From NCBI RefSeq assembly GCF_000159955.1, contig NZ_GG695976.1:89598-101428 (forward strand): 11,831 nt of DNA. The letters are read 5' to 3'. This document shows positions 7,224 to 11,831 of this stretch, in pieces. Below the pieces are notes generated by a model. The model worked only from the letters and a program-made list of their open reading frames with translations. It did not search any database and had not been told where the DNA came from. Position 1 is the first letter of the stretch. Every line of letters starts with the position of its first letter. A program made the translations under genes and the position numbers. The stretch is from Paenibacillus sp. oral taxon 786 str. D14. Its GTDB lineage: Bacteria; Bacillota; Bacilli; Paenibacillales; Paenibacillaceae.

Positions 7224-8486
7224 TTAGTTAAACAAGGCAAACACTTTATATATGACGTAGTTGATCAGATTCCCGCTCTGGTCGATACTGGAGATTTGCG
7301 TTGTTCCCTCAGGCATGTTGAAATGGGCATCTATCGCCATTTGCGTATTCAGCGGCGCCAGGTCGGTCGCCATATATAGCGACAAGGCGATGAGCACGGT
7401 CCCGGCAATCACCGAGTGGATGATGTTGCCTTTGGCCGCGCCGACGATGAAGGCTACAATGAACGGAATCGTGGCCAGATCAACGAAAGGCAGCACCTTG
7501 TTGCCGGGCAGGAACACCGCCAGCGCAACAGTAATCGGAACCAGAATCAGCGCGGTGGCAATGACCGACGGATGGCCGATGGCCACTGCGGCGTCAAGCC
7601 CGATGTACACGTTGTCGGCGCCGAACTTGCGTTTGAGGAAGTCGCGGGCCGATTCGGAGATCGGCATCAGACCTTCCATCAAGATTTTGACCATCCGCGG
7701 CATCAGGAACATCACGCCGCCCATCGCCATACCGACCTTGATCACCTCGCCCGCGTTGTACCCGGCCAAAATGCCAAGCGCGATCCCCAGCACCAGCCCC
7801 ATGAAAATCGGTTCTCCAAAGACGCCAAAGCGCTTTTGAATGCTTTCCGGATCGGCATGCAGCTTGCTCACTCCCGGAATTTTCTGAATCAGCTTCACCA
7901 GCGGAATGCCGAGCGGCGCATAAGATACGGTGCTGCCCGTCGGCACGGAAATGCCGGGCAAATCGAAATAGCTCTCCAGCATCGGCGCGGTCCAGTCGGC
8001 AATTTTGAGCACGATAATCTGGAAAATGATCGCAGCCAGCAAGCCTAAAACGACGCTTTGGGTAAGCGCATACACACAAGCGCCTGTAAAAGTGAAATGC
8101 CAGAAGTTCCAAATATCGACGTTCATCGTCTTAGTCGTTTTCGTCACCAGCATGATCACGTTGACCAATAGCCCTGCCGGGATAATGAACGGCGCGATCG
8201 GCGAAGCCCACGAGATGGAAGCCGAACCGGGCCAGCCGACATCGATCACGTTGAGCTGGATGCCAAACCGCTCGACCATCCCGTTCGCCGCCGGTCCAAG
8301 ATTATTAACCAGCAAATCCACGACCAGAGAGATGCCGATAAACCCTACGCCGATCGTCAGACCGGAACGGAAAGCCTTGCCCGGCTTCTGCCCGAAGATT
8401 ATCCCCAGAATAAAGATCGCCACCGGCAAAATGACGGTCGGACCTAAATCCAAAAATGAGCGTAAAGCGCCAACCATATCTTGCAT
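7224..8486 (-). CDS. PTS EIIC, galactitol/pentitol family membrane transporter
   Basis: EIIC is the membrane channel of the PTS that binds the polyol and passes it to EIIB for phosphorylation during import. The 420-residue product is full length for the GatC type. It is hydrophobic with about ten membrane stretches and starts with an N-terminal helix followed by a LGPTVILPVAIFILGIIFGQKPG segment, which the GatC family shares. Other family features are the FGEPIFMGLVLG motif in the middle and the VYIGLDAAVAIGHPSVIATAL loop-helix. Specificity cannot be read from sequence; the pathway genes nearby point to a pentitol rather than galactitol. Its ribosome binding site is an uninterrupted run of eight G (8493-8500) just upstream of the ATG. 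It follows EIIB by 30 bases. Confidence 0.9.
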   Translation of the reverse strand: MQDMVGALRSFLDLGPTVILPVAIFILGIIFGQKPGKAFRSGLTIGVGFIGISLVVDLLVNNLGPAANGMVERFGIQLNVIDVGWPGSASISWASPIAPFIIPAGLLVNVIMLVTKTTKTMNVDIWNFWHFTFTGACVYALTQSVVLGLLAAIIFQIIVLKIADWTAPMLESYFDLPGISVPTGSTVSYAPLGIPLVKLIQKIPGVSKLHADPESIQKRFGVFGEPIFMGLVLGIALGILAGYNAGEVIKVGMAMGGVMFLMPRMVKILMEGLMPISESARDFLKRKFGADNVYIGLDAAVAIGHPSVIATALILVPITVALAVFLPGNKVLPFVDLATIPFIVAFIVGAAKGNIIHSVIAGTVLIALSLYMATDLAPLNTQMAIDAHFNMPEGTTQISSIDQSGNLINYVIYKVFALFN

Positions 8487-8492
8487 TCCAAT

Positions 8493-8500
8493 CCCCCCCC
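8493..8500 (-). promoter_or_regulatory. Ribosome binding site of EIIC formed by eight G
   Basis: On the minus strand the only Shine-Dalgarno-like sequence ahead of the EIIC ATG is a G8 homopolymer, 6 bases from the start codon. Homopolymers of this length can gain or lose bases, which would alter spacing and pairing to 16S rRNA. The sequence is observed; any regulatory effect is inference. Confidence 0.55.
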
Positions 8501-8516
8501 AAAATGTAAAAATGTA

Positions 8517-8801
8517 TTATTTCAACAGTTCCTGCAAAATTTTGGCTTTGACTTCATCGATGCCGATCCCGGTCAAAAACGCTCTTGCGTTGATGACCGG
8601 AAATGGATATTCTTTGTTGGCGATGGTCGTGCTGACGAGCAGGTCCGCACCTTCAGCCAGCGAGGGCACTTCGGTAATTTTGCACTGCACTAAATTGGCC
8701 TCGATATGGTTGGCCTTGCACAATTCCTTGAGCGCTTCAGTGACGATGGTTGAGGTGGCGATGCCCGCCCCGCAGGCGACCAGAATGGTCTTTTTAGTCA
8801 T
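8517..8801 (-). CDS. PTS EIIB, galactitol/pentitol family
   Basis: EIIB receives phosphate from EIIA on a cysteine and gives it to the incoming sugar at EIIC. The 94-residue cytoplasmic protein has the family length. The active-site loop CGAGIATST begins at Cys10 directly after the first beta strand (TKKTILVA), the hallmark of Gat-type EIIB. The start overlaps the end of EIIA by 8 bases, with AAGGAGG lying in the 3' end of the EIIA gene at good spacing, so the two are coupled. EIIC follows 30 bases later. In PRD-regulator systems of the MtlR type, the paired EIIB can also affect the regulator, so this protein may report transport activity. Confidence 0.92.
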   Translation of the reverse strand: MTKKTILVACGAGIATSTIVTEALKELCKANHIEANLVQCKITEVPSLAEGADLLVSTTIANKEYPFPVINARAFLTGIGIDEVKAKILQELLK

Positions 8802-9288
8802 ATGATTCGACCTCCTTGATTTCTTCAGGCTGCAATTTGTCGTTCATCAATGCTTTGACGGCGGCGGCGCTCTCCCCATGGCGAAGCGCATCAAGCATCC
8901 GTCCGTCCTGGATAATTTGCATCAGGCGCGTCAGCAGCCTAAGCTGGGATTTCTTCTGGTCCATGGCCAGCATAAATACGATCTCCACCGGGGTCGTCGC
9001 GCTCTCTTCGCCCATGATGCCGAACTCCACCGGCCGCTTTAAAATGCCGATGCTGATCGCCTTGCGGTTCACATGCTCGATATCGGTATGGGGAATGGCG
9101 ACGGAGCAGGACACGGTCGGAAGCCCGGTGGGAAAGGTCTGCTCGCGTTCGATGATCGCCCGGATGTAGCTCTCCTTCACAACACCGTGGGCCAGCAGAT
9201 TGCCGGCCATTTCGCTTAACACTTCTTCCTTGCTGTCTCCCTCCAAGCCAAGCAAAATGAAAGATTCCTCAAGCCATTCGGTACTCAT
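8794..9288 (-). CDS. PTS EIIA, fructose/mannitol/galactitol (type 2) family
   Basis: EIIA takes phosphate from HPr on a histidine and passes it to EIIB. With the start chosen here the product is 164 residues, normal for a stand-alone Gat-type EIIA. The phosphorylation motif is CSVAIPHTDIEHV with His67. A frame extension to an ATG at 9309 adds seven residues (MKREGSY). I prefer the ATG at 9288 because GAGAGAGGG lies 7-8 bases upstream and the resulting MSTEWLEE start resembles other EIIA proteins. Either way the gene begins inside the 3' end of the regulator gene (20 bases of overlap with the preferred start). The separate EIIA, EIIB and EIIC in that order follow the regulator, as in Listeria pentitol loci. 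Confidence 0.92.
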   Translation of the reverse strand: MSTEWLEESFILLGLEGDSKEEVLSEMAGNLLAHGVVKESYIRAIIEREQTFPTGLPTVSCSVAIPHTDIEHVNRKAISIGILKRPVEFGIMGEESATTPVEIVFMLAMDQKKSQLRLLTRLMQIIQDGRMLDALRHGESAAAVKALMNDKLQPEEIKEVESYD

Positions 9289-11362
9289 GTACGATCCCTC
9301 TCTCTTCATCTATGGAAAATGCGGCGGCGATTTCGTGGATTTTCTCGGGCGTATCCGCTTCAATCAAGGCCATCACCTCCTCTTGGTTGCCGGCAAGCTT
9401 CATCAGTTGGTTCAAGGAGCGCAGATGCCGGTACTTATCCTTGGCGGCAATGACCACAATGACATGGATCATGTACCCTTCCGCGTAACATACCGGTTCC
9501 TCCAGACGCAGCAGGCTCATGGACACTTCATGGACTCCGCATTCGGGATCGGCGTGCGGGATGGCCACTTGATGGCCGATGATAATGTAAGGATCCCTGC
9601 TCTCACTGGCTTCCAACATAGCCTGCACATAGCCCGCAGTGATGCTGCCGCGGCGAAGCAGCGGCTCCGCGGCCATACGGACGGCTTCCTCCCAAGATTT
9701 TGCGCATCTGGCCAGCGTGATCGTATCTGGAACAATTAGATCGCTTAAGTCCGGCATCTCCGGGGCCATAAAGGGGTTGTGCCTTGGCTCTCGTTCAGGC
9801 ATGAGATACTGCCTAAGCTCCAGGAGCAGCGACTGGCTGTTTTGGATAACGGCATATTTTCCGATGATCTCCATGATTCTGTCCATGTTGAACTCGGAAG
9901 GAACATAACCGTGGAGCTCCTCCATCACCTGCTTGCGCAGTCTGTATCTGTCCTCCTTCCCGAGAAATGTCTTAATGAGAAACAGCTTCTTGTCGGTCGG
10001 CAAATAAACGGTGGAGAACACGACATCGTACTCCAGCGCGTAATTGTGGAACTCGCGGACGGACAGCGCATCGAAAAAGACGAATTCCGGGAACAGTTCG
10101 CGCAAAGTGCTCTCCAATAGCCTGGAGACACACACGCCCTTGGGGCAAACGACAAGCGCCCTGATCTTCTGCCGAATGCTGTCCCCCTGCCTTGTGCACC
10201 AGCCGCCGATCAGCATCGTCAAATAAGTCGTTTCGCTCTCCGGTATTTCGGCGCCAATCAGTTCCACGAGAGGGCCGCAAGATTTTTTGACCAGATGATG
10301 CAGTTCCTTGAACTCCTTGCTGACCGATTCCTGCAGCGGATTCGTAATGGAGAGACGGTATTTGATCCGGTAATAGGCCGGCTTCAGGTGCAGCAAAATT
10401 TTGTTGTGCAACTGCTCCTTGTCCTGCAGCGTGACACAGGCGTTACGCTCGAACTGGGACAGCATCTCGGACAACGCCCGGTTTAGCTCCGGCAACGTAT
10501 CGTCGGACAAATAATCGGTGGAAGAGATGTTGGTCGTAAGCAGATGCAGCGTAATGAACATTCTCTCTTCCATCGGAATGGGCTCAAGCTCGCTGAGCAG
10601 TTCTTCCACGGCCCTGTACTCCTTGGTATCGGACAGTTCATCATAGTGAATATGGAACCCCTCGACAACTCGCCCCTGCTTCACTCTTCTGAGCAGCAAC
10701 AGCAAAATATAGGGCATGGACTCCAGCTTTTCGTCGGTGAATTTCAGGTTCAGCTTGCTTTCCACCGCTTCGATTTTGCGGCGAAGGGCGGCGACTTGGG
10801 AAGGAGCGGCTCCGGCAAGCTCCCTGAGCCAGTTCTCTCCGCCATACGTTTCCAGCGTTTTGTGGACGATGTCGATCAGGGCCTGCCGCTGGTTAAACTC
10901 ATTTCCCTCGATGTAGTAGCCGTGCATTCTGGAGTATTTGATCTCTAAATGCAGCGGGCTTATGGCATCCTGCGCATTTTTCAAGTCGCGGAGAATCGTA
11001 TTTTTGCTCACACCGAGAGCATGCGTAAAATGAAACAGCGACAATTCTTCGTTTTTGCTCAGCATCATCAAAATAATCAGATTGGCGCGTTCTTCCGCGG
11101 ACAAATTGTAGTTGCCCTTCGTGTTCCGCTCCCGGTCCATCGACAGCGCGGTAAACAGCGCCTTGCCGATCAGAAATTGCCCGGTCCTGCTTCTCTTGAT
11201 TTCCGGCAAATAATTGGCTTTGAGCCAATCATTGATTTTGCTCAGGCTGTACTCCACCTGCCTTCGGCTTAAGCCGTACTTATGCTCCAGATCCTTGTTC
11301 TTGATTCCGGGATTGGTCAACAGCTCACGCAACAGTTGACTGCTTCTCGCATCAAGCTCCAT
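9269..11362 (-). CDS. PRD-containing PTS-regulated transcriptional activator (MtlR/BglG-type)
   Basis: This multi-domain DNA-binding activator of 697 residues is controlled by PTS phosphorylation. In order it has: a helix-turn-helix at about 5-60 (LSRRQVEYSLSKINDWL); a second Mga-like HTH at about 88-135 (LGVSKNTILRDLKNA); PRD1 at about 200-305 with His273 in FITLHLL; PRD2 at about 310-395 with His325 in KILLHLK; an EIIB-like domain from about 398 with Cys406 in VVCPKGVC; and an EIIA-like domain at about 545-690 with His603 in VAIPHADPE. His325, Cys406 and His603 match the order of MtlR's activating His342, inhibitory Cys419 and EIIA His599. The first PRD1 His and second PRD2 His appear replaced by Leu (around 222 and 384). 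The start has AAAGGAGG 7 bases upstream. It heads the operon, so autoregulation is likely. Confidence 0.93.
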   Translation of the reverse strand: MELDARSSQLLRELLTNPGIKNKDLEHKYGLSRRQVEYSLSKINDWLKANYLPEIKRSRTGQFLIGKALFTALSMDRERNTKGNYNLSAEERANLIILMMLSKNEELSLFHFTHALGVSKNTILRDLKNAQDAISPLHLEIKYSRMHGYYIEGNEFNQRQALIDIVHKTLETYGGENWLRELAGAAPSQVAALRRKIEAVESKLNLKFTDEKLESMPYILLLLLRRVKQGRVVEGFHIHYDELSDTKEYRAVEELLSELEPIPMEERMFITLHLLTTNISSTDYLSDDTLPELNRALSEMLSQFERNACVTLQDKEQLHNKILLHLKPAYYRIKYRLSITNPLQESVSKEFKELHHLVKKSCGPLVELIGAEIPESETTYLTMLIGGWCTRQGDSIRQKIRALVVCPKGVCVSRLLESTLRELFPEFVFFDALSVREFHNYALEYDVVFSTVYLPTDKKLFLIKTFLGKEDRYRLRKQVMEELHGYVPSEFNMDRIMEIIGKYAVIQNSQSLLLELRQYLMPEREPRHNPFMAPEMPDLSDLIVPDTITLARCAKSWEEAVRMAAEPLLRRGSITAGYVQAMLEASESRDPYIIIGHQVAIPHADPECGVHEVSMSLLRLEEPVCYAEGYMIHVIVVIAAKDKYRHLRSLNQLMKLAGNQEEVMALIEADTPEKIHEIAAAFSIDEERGIVHEYRMA

Positions 11363-11417
11363 ATTCTCCTCCTTTCTCCAAGTAGCTGGTGGTGGAATCA
11401 GCCTCTTTCGCCCAAAA

Positions 11418-11497
11418 TCATCTTATCATCCCGCATCCGGAAAATGTACGCGTTTTCATCCCAATTTCTAGCATGCGAATTGTACAACATTGTGATT
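11418..11497 (-). promoter_or_regulatory. Promoter/operator module, copy 2, upstream of the PRD regulator
   Basis: This is the partner of 4845-4924. It has the block ATGATAAGATGA on the minus strand (11418-11429), 14 variable bases, the exact 24-base block (11444-11467), and a 30-base upstream block (11468-11497) with 19 of 30 identities. The -10 candidate is TAAGAT (11420-11425), placing the transcription start near 11413 and leaving a leader of about 50 bases before the regulator ATG. There is no good -35 hexamer. The upstream block contains the palindrome TTGTACAA (11478-11485), a possible half of an activator site that is only partly kept in copy 1. The module lies within a 175-base gap with no gene. 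Confidence 0.65.
11445..11458 (-). promoter_or_regulatory. cre-like CcpA site upstream of the PRD regulator
   Basis: This is the same 14-mer as at 4872-4885 (TGAAAACGCGTACA on the minus strand), with one departure from the cre consensus. It sits at about -32 to -45 relative to the inferred transcription start. CcpA bound here would shut off the activator and the PTS genes when preferred sugars are present. Confidence 0.55.
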
Positions 11498-11532
11498 TTC
11501 CTCGCTCCCTTATAGAAGGACAATAAGCAAGC

Positions 11533-11561
11533 AAAAAAAAGACACCGCCATCGGTGTCTTT
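11533..11561 (-). terminator. Intrinsic terminator of the upstream gene
   Basis: On the minus strand AAAGACACCG (11552-11561) pairs perfectly with CGGTGTCTTT (11538-11547) around a 4-base loop. The second arm runs into eight T (plus-strand A 11533-11540). It begins 30 bases past the stop of the partial gene at the right edge and separates that gene from the regulator promoter. Confidence 0.9.
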
Positions 11562-11590
11562 AGCTCCAAATCGATAATCTGGAAACGTGT

Positions 11591-11831
11591 TTACTTTTTC
11601 TTCTTGCGCACAAACGCGGCGGTGGCGTTCCCGCCGCCGCTCTTGCCCTTGCCTCCGCCCCGCTTGCGGCTTGGGGCGGCATCCCCGGCGCCCTCGTCGC
11701 GGGCGCCGATGAAGATCCCGCTCGCGGACGTCTTCTTCCGCCGCGAGCTCTTGCCCTCGCCGGTGCGGTAACCAGGGCCGGCATCGCGGGCGACGGCGAC
11801 CGTCCCGGAGGCATAGCCTCCCTTGCCGGAG
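11591..11831 (-). CDS. C-terminal end of an unidentified protein with a basic Gly/Arg/Lys-rich tail
   Basis: The gene enters from the right edge and ends at a TAA (11591-11593), giving the last 79 residues. The frame is chosen because it ends just before a clean terminator, while the overlapping longer frame runs through the terminator stem. The segment is low complexity, rich in Gly, Ser, Ala, Lys and Arg, and ends AAFVRKKKK. Two imperfect repeats of about 28 residues can be seen, each starting ASG, followed by ARD-x-G and a basic stretch (SSRRKK, SRKRGGG). Tails of this kind occur on RNA-binding enzymes such as DEAD-box helicases and pseudouridine synthases of Bacillales. That is only a guess, as no catalytic domain lies in the window. 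GC content is visibly higher than in the neighbouring operon. Confidence 0.6.
   Translation of the reverse strand, partial: SGKGGYASGTVAVARDAGPGYRTGEGKSSRRKKTSASGIFIGARDEGAGDAAPSRKRGGGKGKSGGGNATAAFVRKKKK

Noticed and set aside
8005..8805. 266-codon plus-strand frame opposite EIIC and EIIB
   Set aside because: It spans two clear genes on the other strand and has no motif of its own; long antisense frames are common in this GC range.
9289..9309. Upstream ATG extending EIIA by seven residues
   Set aside because: The downstream ATG at 9288 has the purine-rich ribosome binding site at the right distance, and the extension MKREGSY lies deeper in the regulator gene.
11560..11814. 84-codon minus-strand frame at the right edge, Arg/Ala/Pro rich
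   Set aside because: It overlaps the frame ending at 11591 in another phase, runs into the terminator stem, and has the Arg/Ala/Pro composition typical of an off-frame reading of GC-rich DNA.

Overview
The window is a sugar-alcohol (most likely pentitol) utilisation locus from a moderately GC-rich Firmicute, probably Bacillales and most like Paenibacillaceae. The evidence for that is strong AGGAGG-type ribosome binding sites, an HPr with both His15 and the Gram-positive regulatory Ser46, cre-like CcpA boxes, a PRD/PTS-domain activator of the MtlR type, and the GC content. Every gene I accept is on the minus strand, so the operon reads from high to low coordinates.

Layout, in transcription order. 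At the right edge (11591-11831) is the basic, low-complexity C-terminal end of an upstream gene, followed by an intrinsic terminator (11533-11561). A promoter/operator module (11418-11497) then drives a 697-residue PRD regulator (9269-11362), PTS EIIA (8794-9288), EIIB (8517-8801) and EIIC (7224-8486) of the galactitol/pentitol family. A 291-base spacer with three inverted repeats follows. Next come a zinc-dependent polyol-phosphate dehydrogenase (5901-6932), a 56-codon membrane micro-ORF (5694-5864) and ribulose-phosphate 3-epimerase (5014-5697). A second copy of the promoter/operator module (4845-4924) precedes ribose-5-phosphate isomerase B (4362-4814), transketolase (2299-4341), HPr (2039-2305) and Enzyme I (300-2042). 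An intrinsic terminator (180-224) closes the cluster, and bases 1-179 hold nothing I can identify.

How it works together (inference from families). EI and HPr pass phosphate from PEP to EIIA and EIIB, and EIIC imports the polyol as its phosphate. The dehydrogenase oxidises it to a ketopentose phosphate, probably xylulose-5-P or ribulose-5-P. Rpe, RpiB and transketolase then feed the carbon into the non-oxidative pentose phosphate pathway; no transaldolase is present here. The locus therefore carries its own general PTS proteins as well as its transporter and pathway enzymes, which is unusual. The PRD regulator can sense both HPr and EIIA/EIIB phosphorylation. The two promoter modules share an exact 24-bp block containing a cre-like site, so the PTS half and the pentose-phosphate half look like two transcription units under one activator and one carbon-catabolite control.

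The most unusual items are the duplicated 80-bp promoter/operator module, the uncatalogued micro-protein coupled to rpe, the operon-borne ptsH-ptsI with an altered EI active-site motif, and a PRD regulator that has kept only one histidine in each PRD.
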